NCBI GenBank assembly: GCA_938083195.1
Contig: CALKCK010000045.1
Span: 1-64,000, forward strand
Direction: 5' to 3'
From: an uncultured Pirellulaceae bacterium
Lineage (GTDB): Bacteria; Planctomycetota; Planctomycetia; Pirellulales; Pirellulaceae
DNA length: 64,000 bases
The notes under the pieces are model-generated. The model did not search any database. It was not told where the DNA came from and saw only the letters and a program-made list of their open reading frames with translations. The translations under genes and the position numbers were made by a program. Below, piece by piece: positions 1 through 8,130 of this stretch. The first letter of the stretch is position 1. The number at the start of each line of letters is the position of its first letter.

Positions 1-161
1 TGTTTCATCTCCATCAAAATGGCGGTCCGCCGAGCGGAGGACATCGCAGGAATGACCGCGGCCATCAACATGCCCGCCAGAATAGCGATCACCGTGATGG
101 CGACCATCAGTTCGGTTAACGTGAAACCGGATCTCGATCGAAAGCGGCGTTGATTAGTCAT
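1..161 (-). CDS. Type IV pilin-like / pseudopilin protein (partial, N-terminus only)
   Basis: Only the first 53 codons lie in the window; the gene runs off the left edge. The translation has a basic leader ending in Gly, then FTLTELMVAITVIAILAG, the class III prepilin signature: cleavage after Gly, Phe at +1, Glu at +5, and a long hydrophobic helix. Such proteins are processed and N-methylated by a PilD/GspO-type peptidase and assembled into a pilus or pseudopilus. The ATG at 161 follows a GGAG with 7-nt spacing. It is the last visible gene of the minus-strand motor cluster, 123 nt after pilC. Whether it is a major pilin, a minor pilin or a planctomycete DUF1559-type exported protein cannot be told without the C-terminal part. 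Confidence 0.8.
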   Translation of the reverse strand, partial: MTNQRRFRSRSGFTLTELMVAITVIAILAGMLMAAVIPAMSSARRTAILMEMK

Positions 162-284
162 TTCATTTCTCCGGAAGAGTTTCTTCAATAGGTTGGAAAA
201 GCGGGCTGGATTCTTGCGTTAAATTCTTACTATACGGAACCAGGAGCGATTGCAGTTCATTCGGGCAATCGCCCCGGGATTTCA

Positions 285-1691
285 TTACTTATTACTGGTC
301 AAACCGGAAATAATCGCGATCAAAGGCATGAACAGGGATGCCACAATGAACAACACCACCAGACCAAGGAAAATGATCATCAACGGTTCGATCATCTTCA
401 TCATTCCTTCGGTCAACTGCTCAACTTCTTCTTCGTAGTAGTCGGCGACTTTGTAGAGCATCGTATCGAGCTCGCCGGTCTCTTCACCTACCGCCACCAT
501 GTTGACAACCAAATCTTCGACGACAGGTTTTTTGTAGTTCAAGAAGTACCACGCACCGCCAATCAGCGACATGAAACCACACCCGTAAAGCACGAAGAAC
601 CACATGTCAGGCTTCACGAACAAAATGGATAAAGGCGGCAATGAAACACTGACGATAAAGAAGAATGCCGTCACCGGATGGAAAGCCGGAAATGAGTTGG
701 CCTTCATCGGATTAGCGATCGTGTCACCTTCGCGAATCGAATCGGTCACTTTACTGTAAACTTTTTCATACATCGCGTTGCCGGATGTTTCTCGCGTAAT
801 CGTCAATCCCTCAATGATCGGAACGCCCGAAGCGATCAAGGCTCCAAGAGTTCGCGTTGTTCGCGCGAGATTCGATTTCTCAACCAACTTACCCATCACA
901 GGCAGCTTGAGCAGGAACAGGTGCCAACCCATGCGTCCCGCTCGAAACTTACAAACCAATGAGATAAACAGAATGACGGCAATCGGCATCAGCGGGAACA
1001 AGAACCACAGGTTCACGACACGATCTGAAATCGCCATCAACAACTGAGTCATCGCCGGCAGCTCAATTCCAAACTCGGTAAACATTTTCTGGAATTCAGG
1101 AATAATTTTGAGCATGATGAAAGTCAAAATACCGATCGTGAACAAGACGACCATGATCGGATACATCATCGCACCGATGACTTTGTTCTTTAGCGACTGA
1201 GTTCGCTCTTTAAATTCGGCGAGACGACGAAGAATCACTTCGAGCGATCCACCCGCTTCACCCGCCTTGATCATATTGACATACAGGCGGTCAAAAACCT
1301 TTGGCGATTTCGCAAGCGCTTCGGAAAGCGACGCTCCACCTTCAATTTCATCGCAAACGTCAATCAGGCCATTTTTCAACGCACCCGGTTTGGCTTGCTC
1401 TTCGAGAATTTTCAAACTTCGCAGAATCGGCAATCCCGCGTCTTGCAAAATCGACAATTGGCGCGTGAACGTCACAATCTTCTTACCACCGGCACCGCCG
1501 ACAGCAAATGATTTTCGGTTTTTCCCAGTCGAGGCCGCAGCGCCTTTGGCCTGCTTTTGAACCGCGATCTTGGTCACAAAATAGCCCATCGATCGAATCG
1601 TGGCCTGAGCATCATCCTGCGTGGCCGCTTCGATGATGTCCTTGATTTCCTGACCCTGTGGGTCCATCGCTTCAAACTGATAAGTTGGCAT
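285..1691 (-). CDS. pilC: Type II secretion / type IV pilus inner-membrane platform protein (GspF/PilC family)
   Basis: 468 residues, somewhat longer than the usual ~400. The N-terminal ~60 residues begin MPTYQFEAMDPQGQ, the typical GspF/PilC start. Two T2SSF domains follow: the first begins at the FTRQLSILQDAGLPI motif (about residue 75), the second at LARTTRTLGALIASGVPI (about residue 275). Membrane segments lie near residues 165-195, 220-245, 360-400 and at the C-terminus (LMIIFLGLVVLFIVASLFMP). The family forms the inner-membrane base that the hexameric ATPase acts on. AAGGA sits 8 nt before the ATG. It lies 115 nt downstream of one PilB gene on the same strand, so it is probably transcribed with the motor ATPases. 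Some divergence in the second domain is visible, but there is no frameshift. Confidence 0.92.
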   Translation of the reverse strand: MPTYQFEAMDPQGQEIKDIIEAATQDDAQATIRSMGYFVTKIAVQKQAKGAAASTGKNRKSFAVGGAGGKKIVTFTRQLSILQDAGLPILRSLKILEEQAKPGALKNGLIDVCDEIEGGASLSEALAKSPKVFDRLYVNMIKAGEAGGSLEVILRRLAEFKERTQSLKNKVIGAMMYPIMVVLFTIGILTFIMLKIIPEFQKMFTEFGIELPAMTQLLMAISDRVVNLWFLFPLMPIAVILFISLVCKFRAGRMGWHLFLLKLPVMGKLVEKSNLARTTRTLGALIASGVPIIEGLTITRETSGNAMYEKVYSKVTDSIREGDTIANPMKANSFPAFHPVTAFFFIVSVSLPPLSILFVKPDMWFFVLYGCGFMSLIGGAWYFLNYKKPVVEDLVVNMVAVGEETGELDTMLYKVADYYEEEVEQLTEGMMKMIEPLMIIFLGLVVLFIVASLFMPLIAIISGLTSNK

Positions 1692-1806
1692 TTTCAGTTT
1701 CCTTTTCGACTTAGGTCGACTCGCTAAATTGGCGGAGTCTCTTTTTCAGGTCGTTCGTAAAATTAAATATTAAAAATTCGCTTGGTTTAATCGCTTAAAT
1801 TATTCG

Positions 1807-3525
1807 TTACGCGTCCAGTACCGTTTCGCGAACCACTTCTTCTGCGGTGGTCGTTCCATCAAACGCAAGCCCGACGCCCATGTCACGCAACAACCGCATC
1901 CCTTTGGATTCAGCTTTATTACGCAAATCGTCGGTGTTGCAATTGTCATTAATCATGTCTCGCAATTCATCATCCATGATCATCAACTCAAACAACCCGA
2001 CGCGTCCTTTGTAGCCCGTGTTACTGCAACTGGCACAGCCAGCTCCGCGGTAAAAACTTTTGCCTTCGCATTGCTCGGCACTCAAACCGAGTTCCAGCAT
2101 CATCTCGTCGCTCACCGGAACTTCCTCACGACACTCGGCACAAATTCGCCGGACCAGTCGTTGAGCCAAAATCGCTTCGACCGTCGCGGTAATCAAGAAC
2201 GTGGGAACTCCCATGTCCTTCATCCGTGTCACCGTGCTGGGGGCATCGTTGGTGTGCAATGTACTGAAGACAGTGTGACCCGTCAGAGAGGCCTGAACGG
2301 CAATCTCGGCCGTCTCAAGATCTCGAATTTCACCGACAAGAATCTTATCTGGATCCTGCCGCAAAATAGCTCGCAACGCTTTGGCAAACGTCACATCAAT
2401 ATCGTGATTGATGGGAATTTGAATGATGCCGTCAATGTCATACTCGACGGGATCCTCCGTCGTAATGAGCTTGTCTTCGATCACATTCAATTCAGAAAGG
2501 GCGGAGTAAAGCGTCGTGGTTTTACCCGAACCTGTTGGCCCGGTGACCAGGATAATTCCGTTCGGTTTCGCAATTACTGTGCGAAACTCTTCCATAATAT
2601 GTGCGTCCATTCCGACGTTGTTGAGATCCAGTGAGACCACCGAGCGATCAAGCACTCGACAAACAACACTTTCACCAAACATCGTTGGCAACACGCTCAC
2701 GCGAAGGTCAACGGGGTGACCACCAACCATCAATTCGATTCGACCGTCTTGGGGTAGTCGTCGTTCAGAAATATTCAAATTCGCCATCACCTTGATCCGG
2801 GTAGTGATTGCAAACGCGAGGTGACGTGGCGGCGGAACCATCTCGAACAATACACCATCCGCTTTGATTCGAATTCGGAACTCGTCTTCGAATGGCTCGA
2901 AGTGAATATCACTGGCGTGATCTTTAATCGCCAACAACAACACCATGTTGAGTAGTTTACGAACCGGCGCACTTTCAACTAATTCATTCACATCCGAAAG
3001 GTTGATTGGGCCATCGGCAGAAAGCGCTTCGGTAGCTCGTTTTAGATCATCATCGTTTTCGAGATCACTAATGATCTTCTCGATGCTCTCTGAATCTTCG
3101 TTAAAGTATTTATCAATCGCTTTTAGAATCTGAGATTCAGTCGCCACCAATAAGCGAATGTCATAACCCAAAAAACGTCGCAACTCATCCTGCATCGAAA
3201 GATTCTGCGGATCACAGGTCGCGAGGGTCAAAACGTTCTCATTGAGCTGCAACGGAATGACTCGATAAAGCTGCGCCATTGCTTCCGAAACAGATTCCCG
3301 GGCAGCGTCAGGAGGCACAACGCCTTCAATGTCGACATGATTGAGCCCGAACTGCTCGCCAAGTGCCTGAATCAATTGGTCATCAGAAACCAGTCCCATA
3401 TCTTCAGCTACCCGGCCAATCAACTGACCTGGATTTTGAGCCTGCTCTTCGACGAGCATCTCAAGCTGATCGTCGGTGATAAAACCTAAGTCGACAAAAA
3501 TTTGACCGAGTCTTCGGACGGCCAT
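1807..3525 (-). CDS. pilB: GspE/PilB-type pilus assembly ATPase (copy 1)
   Basis: 572 residues, normal for PilB/GspE. Residues 1-145 form the T2SSE N-terminal domain (MAVRRLGQIFVDLGFITDDQ). The ATPase core carries Walker A GPTGSGKTTT (about residue 330), Walker B ILVGEIRD, and the His box GHTVFSTLHTNDA. The tetracysteine zinc site of this subfamily is present as CAEC and CASC (about residues 475-515). It should power pilus extension or pseudopilus assembly at the cytoplasmic face. AGGTG precedes the ATG by 4 nt. It lies between pilT and pilC. A second full-length PilB-type gene lies at 5131-6855, so the two are paralogues rather than duplicates of one function with decay. Motor residues are intact here. 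Confidence 0.93.
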   Translation of the reverse strand: MAVRRLGQIFVDLGFITDDQLEMLVEEQAQNPGQLIGRVAEDMGLVSDDQLIQALGEQFGLNHVDIEGVVPPDAARESVSEAMAQLYRVIPLQLNENVLTLATCDPQNLSMQDELRRFLGYDIRLLVATESQILKAIDKYFNEDSESIEKIISDLENDDDLKRATEALSADGPINLSDVNELVESAPVRKLLNMVLLLAIKDHASDIHFEPFEDEFRIRIKADGVLFEMVPPPRHLAFAITTRIKVMANLNISERRLPQDGRIELMVGGHPVDLRVSVLPTMFGESVVCRVLDRSVVSLDLNNVGMDAHIMEEFRTVIAKPNGIILVTGPTGSGKTTTLYSALSELNVIEDKLITTEDPVEYDIDGIIQIPINHDIDVTFAKALRAILRQDPDKILVGEIRDLETAEIAVQASLTGHTVFSTLHTNDAPSTVTRMKDMGVPTFLITATVEAILAQRLVRRICAECREEVPVSDEMMLELGLSAEQCEGKSFYRGAGCASCSNTGYKGRVGLFELMIMDDELRDMINDNCNTDDLRNKAESKGMRLLRDMGVGLAFDGTTTAEEVVRETVLDA

Positions 3526-3561
3526 ATGACACCTAATTCTTTAATGTTTAGTTATTGATTC

Positions 3562-3606
3562 GTGAGCTTCAGTTTCGTGAGCTTCAGTTTTGTAAGTTTC
3601 AGTGTT
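3562..3606. repeat. Three tandem 15-bp units between pilT and pilB
   Basis: Three consecutive 15-bp units (3562-3576, 3577-3591, 3592-3606): GTGAGCTTCAGTTTC, GTGAGCTTCAGTTTT, GTAAGTTTCAGTGTT. The first two differ at one position; the third is diverged. They lie in the 105-nt gap between the pilT stop and the copy-1 pilB start, so they would be in the mRNA of a read-through transcript. No function is evident. Confidence 0.8.
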
Positions 3607-3630
3607 GCAGAGCAGGGAGCTAAATTGTCG

Positions 3631-4764
3631 TTAGTAATCTTCTTCGTCATCCATCTCCAAATCACCCTCACCCAACGGCATACCCTCTTCCATCTGCCGA
3701 CGGGCGGTCGCAATCCGTTTAGCGAGTGCGTCCGGGTCTTGTGCTTTTCCAAGCGCGTCTTCCATTTCAATTTTCTCATTGACCCAATGCTCAAACAGAC
3801 AATCGTCCATCAGCATCATGCCAAACTTGGCACCCGTTTGAATCGCGGAGTTGATTCGAAAGGTTTTGTTCTCGCGAATCAGGTTGGCCACGCCAGGCGT
3901 CACTACCAGCGACTCAAATCCAGCAATTCGCCCGCCGCCAATACGCGGCAGCAGCGTCTGGGCAAGCACGCCGATTAAGGACGTCGAAAGCTGGGTTCTA
4001 ATTTGTTCCTGAAGCTGACCGGGAAACGCGTCAATGATTCGGTTCACGGTGCCCTGAGCACTATTGGTGTGCAGGGTCCCAAACACAATGTGACCTGTTT
4101 CCGCCGCCGAAATCGCAGCTTCAATGGTGTCTAGATCGCGAAGCTCACCCACCAGAATCACATCCGGGTCCTGACGCAACGCTCGTTTGATCGCTTCGGA
4201 AAACGAGGGAACGTCGACGCCCACTTCTCGCTGATTGACCGTCGATTTTTTGTGGTAGTGATAAAACTCAATCGGGTCTTCAATCGTAATGATATGATGA
4301 TCAACCCGTTCGTTGATAAAGTTAACCATACTGGCCAGCGTCGTACTCTTGCCCGATCCCGTCGGCCCAGTGACCAGAATCAAACCACGTGGACGCATAC
4401 AAAGCTTGGTGAAGATATCCGGAACACCAAGTACCTCTGGAGGTAACATCTCATTGGGAATCTGCCGCAACACCATCGCGATGTCGCCACGCTGCTTAAA
4501 AATTGAAACGCGAAATCGAGCCTTGTCCGCGTAGGCAAATCCAAAGTCAGAGCTTCCGATCTCCTGCAATTCACGCTGACATCGCTCGGGCGCGATACTC
4601 TTCATCAACGCTACCGTATCCTCAGACTCGAGTACTTTGGTTTCCAGTTTTCGCAATCGACCATGCAAACGAAAAACCGGCGGCTGACCAGTCGTAATGT
4701 GAATATCGCTCGCACCCTGTTTTACGCAGGCCTCGAGCAGTTTGTCGATAAGTACGGTTGCCAT
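3631..4764 (-). CDS. pilT: PilT-family pilus retraction ATPase
   Basis: 377 residues, slightly longer than classical PilT (~345). It has the short PilT N-terminal domain (VKQGASDIHITTGQPPVFR), Walker A GPTGSGKSTT (about residue 134), Walker B ILVGELRD, the His box GHIVFGTLHTNSA, and a PilT-type ANLIRENKT segment near residue 310 (cf. AIRNLIRE). There is no tetracysteine zinc site, which separates it from the PilB copies. It should drive pilus retraction or depolymerisation. The acidic C-terminal extension (GEGDLEMDDEEDY) accounts for the extra length. It sits between the two PilB genes on the same strand: 366 nt after copy 2 and 105 nt before copy 1, the latter gap holding 15-bp repeats. Confidence 0.93.
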   Translation of the reverse strand: MATVLIDKLLEACVKQGASDIHITTGQPPVFRLHGRLRKLETKVLESEDTVALMKSIAPERCQRELQEIGSSDFGFAYADKARFRVSIFKQRGDIAMVLRQIPNEMLPPEVLGVPDIFTKLCMRPRGLILVTGPTGSGKSTTLASMVNFINERVDHHIITIEDPIEFYHYHKKSTVNQREVGVDVPSFSEAIKRALRQDPDVILVGELRDLDTIEAAISAAETGHIVFGTLHTNSAQGTVNRIIDAFPGQLQEQIRTQLSTSLIGVLAQTLLPRIGGGRIAGFESLVVTPGVANLIRENKTFRINSAIQTGAKFGMMLMDDCLFEHWVNEKIEMEDALGKAQDPDALAKRIATARRQMEEGMPLGEGDLEMDDEEDY

Positions 4765-5130
4765 AAGTCTTTTTCTTTAACGTTTCCTGTTTAACCGATT
4801 TCCAATTGGAGATCGCGTCACTCAAACTCCAGCATCCATCCCAATGACGAAAGCCAGTTCTTGTTGTTTTCAGTTACCTAGTGCCGGGTTTAAAGGACAT
4901 GCCTAAATCCAAGCAAGGGAAGCGTTGAGTTGGGACCAAGAAAGGATAAGTGAGTTGTTCGTGGCTGTTTGGGAGAAGAGGAGGGAATAGTGATCTTCTT
5001 AAATAACTAAGTAACTATAAATCCGAAGATCGCCCTTATTGTTCGCATCTACCCTCTCGCCGTCCAAAAATCTTCCCATTTTGCCACCCAAGCGCCTTAA
5101 AACAGGAAATAACCACCCATAAGGACCACC
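4765..5130. other. 366-nt intergenic stretch between pilB copy 2 and pilT
   Basis: No convincing ORF, RNA gene or terminator. The minus-strand pilT start has an A-rich stretch (AAAGAAAAAGA) upstream. A weak imperfect hairpin (ATCTTC...GAAGAT, about 4993-5030) has no T-run. The gap suggests that pilT may have its own promoter, but I could not pick one out. Confidence 0.5.
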
Positions 5131-6855
5131 CTAAACGTCTTGCTCCGTTCGCTTCGCCACCCGGTAGACTTCATCGAATGTCGTAAAGCCCTTCAATACC
5201 TTGTCGATTCCATCTTGATAGAGCGTGGTCATTCCAGCCTGCATTGCATAGGTTCGAATCTCCTGTGCAGGTGAGTTGGCAAAAATCATCTCGCGAACCT
5301 TGGAATCCACGATCAACATCTCGTAAATGCCAACCCTTCCACGAAAACCCGATTTTTGACAACTATTACAGCCTTTCCCTCGCATAAACGTCGCGCCCTC
5401 AATCTGCTCAGGCGTCAAACCCGCCTCCTTAATTGCAGCCTCTCCAGGCATGTGCCTCGCCCGACACTTGGGACAAATGGTCCGCACCAAACGCTGAGCC
5501 AAGATCGCCACCACGCTGCTGGCCACCAAATATCCCGGCACTCCCATGTCAATCATCCGCGTAACAGCCGTGGGCGCATCGTTCGTATGCAGTGTACTGA
5601 AAACCAAGTGTCCAGTAAGACTGGCCTGAATTCCCATGGAAACCGTCTCGGCATCTCGCATTTCACCGACGAGAATAACGTTCGGAGCCTGCCGCAACAT
5701 CGAGCGAATGATCCGAGCAAAGTCCAATCCGATGCGATGCTTCACCTCAACCTGATTGATTCCAGGCAGGTAGTATTCGACCGGATCCTCCGCCGTGATG
5801 ATTTTTCGGTCAGGCCGATTCAAACCATTCAGAGCCGCGTAGAGCGTCGTCGTTTTCCCGGATCCGGTTGGGCCGGTGACCAAAATAATTCCATTTGGCC
5901 GGCGAATGAGGTTGTTAAATTTCTTGTACATCTCCTCAGAGAATCCGAGCTGACGAACACCAATCCGAATATTGTCTTTGTCGAGCAATCGCAACACAGC
6001 CGACTGCCCCATACTGGTGGGGATGATACTGACGCGAAGATCGAGCTCTTTCTCGCCGACGTTCACCTTAATCCGGCCATCCTGCGGGCGGCGTTTTTCA
6101 GCAATATCAATCGACGACAAGATTTTGATGCGGGAAATAATGGCACCCAGCTGTCGTTTCGGCAGCCGGTCACGCTCGTGAAGCACACCGTCAATTCGAT
6201 AACGAATCCGGACACGATCCTCAAACGGCTCGACATGGATATCAGAAGCCCTCAACTGAACCGCTTCGGTAATCATCAGCTGAACCAGGCGCACGATAGG
6301 GGCACTAGACTCTTCGTCTCCCTTCCCATCGCTACCGCTGTCGTCATCAACCGTTTCGGTGAAGTCGATCGCGGTGTCGGTAAATTCTTGCAAAATCGAG
6401 TCAGCCGATTCACCCTCGACCTGGCCATACATTCGGTTGATCGCCAGCGTGATGCTAGAACGAGTCGCCAACGCGACGGTTACATCTCGATTAAGAATGA
6501 ACCTCAACTTCTCGATCGTATCCACGTCACCCGGCTCACTCATCAGCACCTTTAGTCCGCCGTCGACTTCGCTCATCGGCAAAACAATATTCTCTCGCGC
6601 GACCGCTTCGGGCATCAGTTCGATCACCATCTCTGGAATCTCAACCTCAGCGAGATCGACATACTCCATGCGATTATGCTCAGCCAGGGCACGCATTACT
6701 TCCTCTTCGGTAGAATAACCGAGCTGAACCAACGTTTGCGCAATCGCCCGATCCGTCTGCTTTGCCAGATTCTCGGCGTCGACGACTTGGTCTTGGGTGA
6801 TCGAACCAGAATCTAAAAGGAGTTTTACAAACCCCTGAATTTTGTTTGTTGCCAT
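5131..6855 (-). CDS. GspE/PilB-type pilus assembly ATPase (copy 2)
   Basis: 574 residues. N-terminal T2SSE domain (residues ~1-150), then an acidic linker (DDDSGSDGKGDEESSAP, about 165-185) and the ATPase core with Walker A GPTGSGKTTT (about residue 330), Walker B ILVGEMRD, His box GHLVFSTLHTNDA, and the CPKC/CNSC tetracysteine zinc site. All motor motifs are intact, so it is a second extension-type ATPase rather than a degenerate copy. It is the first gene of the minus-strand block. A candidate promoter lies about 80-115 nt upstream. Having both copies in one cluster suggests two related machines sharing PilT/PilC, or a heteromeric or conditionally swapped motor; the sequence does not decide. 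Confidence 0.92.
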   Translation of the reverse strand: MATNKIQGFVKLLLDSGSITQDQVVDAENLAKQTDRAIAQTLVQLGYSTEEEVMRALAEHNRMEYVDLAEVEIPEMVIELMPEAVARENIVLPMSEVDGGLKVLMSEPGDVDTIEKLRFILNRDVTVALATRSSITLAINRMYGQVEGESADSILQEFTDTAIDFTETVDDDSGSDGKGDEESSAPIVRLVQLMITEAVQLRASDIHVEPFEDRVRIRYRIDGVLHERDRLPKRQLGAIISRIKILSSIDIAEKRRPQDGRIKVNVGEKELDLRVSIIPTSMGQSAVLRLLDKDNIRIGVRQLGFSEEMYKKFNNLIRRPNGIILVTGPTGSGKTTTLYAALNGLNRPDRKIITAEDPVEYYLPGINQVEVKHRIGLDFARIIRSMLRQAPNVILVGEMRDAETVSMGIQASLTGHLVFSTLHTNDAPTAVTRMIDMGVPGYLVASSVVAILAQRLVRTICPKCRARHMPGEAAIKEAGLTPEQIEGATFMRGKGCNSCQKSGFRGRVGIYEMLIVDSKVREMIFANSPAQEIRTYAMQAGMTTLYQDGIDKVLKGFTTFDEVYRVAKRTEQDV

Positions 6856-7213
6856 ATCTCGCTGAGCTTTCGATTCGCAGCCTGTTTCATTTTCACACGA
6901 AGCAACCGCGACGCCTTATTTCATATCTAAAATCAACTGTATATTGATCCATTTTCGTCATCCTTGTCAATCAAATCCCCATCCGATTAAGTTCTCGGAT
7001 TGATCAAATCTTTTGATACAGTCCCCTAAAACCCCAATCGGCCCGTGGAAATTTAGACCGCATGGATCAATTATAACGGTCTCACGAACGGTTAGCTTCA
7101 ATTAATCAAGGAATAAGCTCAATCAAATACGGTTTCTTCGCCCCAAAAACGCTCTGAAACGGCTTTTCTCATTAATTCGCCAGATTACAAAAACCATCTC
7201 AGCCAAGGGAAGC
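6856..7213. other. 358-nt intergenic stretch upstream of the pilus cluster
   Basis: Contains the candidate promoter at 6942-6970 for the pilus block. No credible ORF and no T-tract terminator for the upstream 7214-7771 gene were seen. Confidence 0.5.
6942..6970 (-). promoter_or_regulatory. Candidate sigma70-type promoter for the pilus ATPase cluster
   Basis: On the minus strand a perfect -35 TTGACA (6970-6965) is followed after 17 nt by TCAATA (6947-6942), with an alternative TATACA a few bases further. It points toward the PilB copy 2 start at 6855. The -35 is strong and the -10 weak, so this is a candidate only. Confidence 0.35.
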
Positions 7214-7771
7214 TTATTTTTTTTCTTTGAGAGCATCTGGCGGGAGCCGAAGCAACTCCGCCTCTCCCCGAACCGGCTGTAATTTGCGAGCTTTGCTCCA
7301 GTAGCTGCCGGCCAAGTCTCGCATCGAATCTGCTTCATCGTAATAACCGGCCTCTTCCAAATCTGCGGTGATCCCATCGAGCTTCCTCGCAATGGAATGG
7401 CAGAGCGACCGACGACTCATCTTTGGACGCATCTTTGGACGCGCAACCACTCCCAACGGACGAGGGGAAACCAACTGGTATTTAGGTTTTATGGCGGGCA
7501 ATCGCTTGCTCTCATCTGAAAGCCTCTCTAATTCGAGAGCAAACTCCTTTTGAGCAGCTTTGGGATCGAGCCATTCACCCATGATTTCACCTACACCCCC
7601 CCCAATTTTTTCCCGCAGCTCCTCAATTTCGACGATCTCGGCTGACCTATCTTGAGCCTGAACCTCAGTTCGCGTCGGCCCCTGTTGAGCCTCTGAAGCC
7701 CCGCTAAAGACCAGAAGAATCAATATCTTCCAGCCAAAAATCACCCGCACCGTTTTGGATTCCAAAAGCAT
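7214..7771 (-). CDS. Hypothetical exported protein
   Basis: I do not recognise this family. The ATG at 7771 gives 185 residues beginning with a plausible signal peptide: Lys/Arg near the start, a hydrophobic core GWKILILLVFSG, then ASEAQQ, a likely signal-peptidase cleavage region. An open frame continues upstream to 7852, but that would bury the signal, and AAGG-like bases precede 7771. The mature protein is charged and helical, with an RPKMRPKM repeat encoded by a 12-bp direct duplication (about 7418-7446). Pirellulales genomes hold many such small exported proteins. Probably periplasmic. It is transcribed divergently from the exported protein at 8131. Confidence 0.65.
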   Translation of the reverse strand: MLLESKTVRVIFGWKILILLVFSGASEAQQGPTRTEVQAQDRSAEIVEIEELREKIGGGVGEIMGEWLDPKAAQKEFALELERLSDESKRLPAIKPKYQLVSPRPLGVVARPKMRPKMSRRSLCHSIARKLDGITADLEEAGYYDEADSMRDLAGSYWSKARKLQPVRGEAELLRLPPDALKEKK

Positions 7772-8130
7772 AAACCTTGCCTCTTTCACTCTAATTTCAT
7801 CAGTAACGTCCGTCGGCAGGGGAGATACCCATAAATTTCGCTTTCCCGACATAACGAATATAAGGAACGACCGTTTTTTTCCGAAACCTCAATTTGAACG
7901 GTCCATTGTCCGAGTTTTCAGAGCGCCAGCATTTTCAATGCTCAAAGCCAAATCAATGCGAACGAATTATTCGGACTTCAATCGTTGCACATCGGGCAGA
8001 AAAGCCACAAAAAATTGACAATTTGCTCGTTCAACGAGTATCTTAGAAATAGACATATGTGTACGGTACGGAGAGAAAATCCCCGTCCATCGAGTTTTGT
8101 ATTGCGACGATTTCCCCACTTGAGGCATTC
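7772..8130. promoter_or_regulatory. Divergent intergenic region with two short palindromes
   Basis: Separates two divergently transcribed exported-protein genes. It holds AGCATT-TTC-AATGCT (7929-7943; 6-bp arms) and the palindrome-bearing promoter described separately at 8015-8044. No ORF is credible here. The arrangement would let one regulator act on both genes, but nothing in the sequence names it. Confidence 0.45.
8015..8044 (+). promoter_or_regulatory. Candidate promoter with palindromic operator in the spacer
   Basis: Consensus -35 TTGACA (8015-8020), 18-nt spacer, -10 TATCTT (8039-8044). The spacer contains the perfect palindrome CTCGTT-C-AACGAG (8026-8038), ending directly against the -10. 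That geometry is typical of a repressor site. The predicted transcript would start near 8051 and reach the gene whose ATG is at 8131. Confidence 0.5.

Noticed and set aside
5356..6555. 399-codon plus-strand frame opposite the PilB copy 2 gene
   Set aside because: A shadow of the minus-strand ATPase gene, rich in Arg, His and Asn with no domain.
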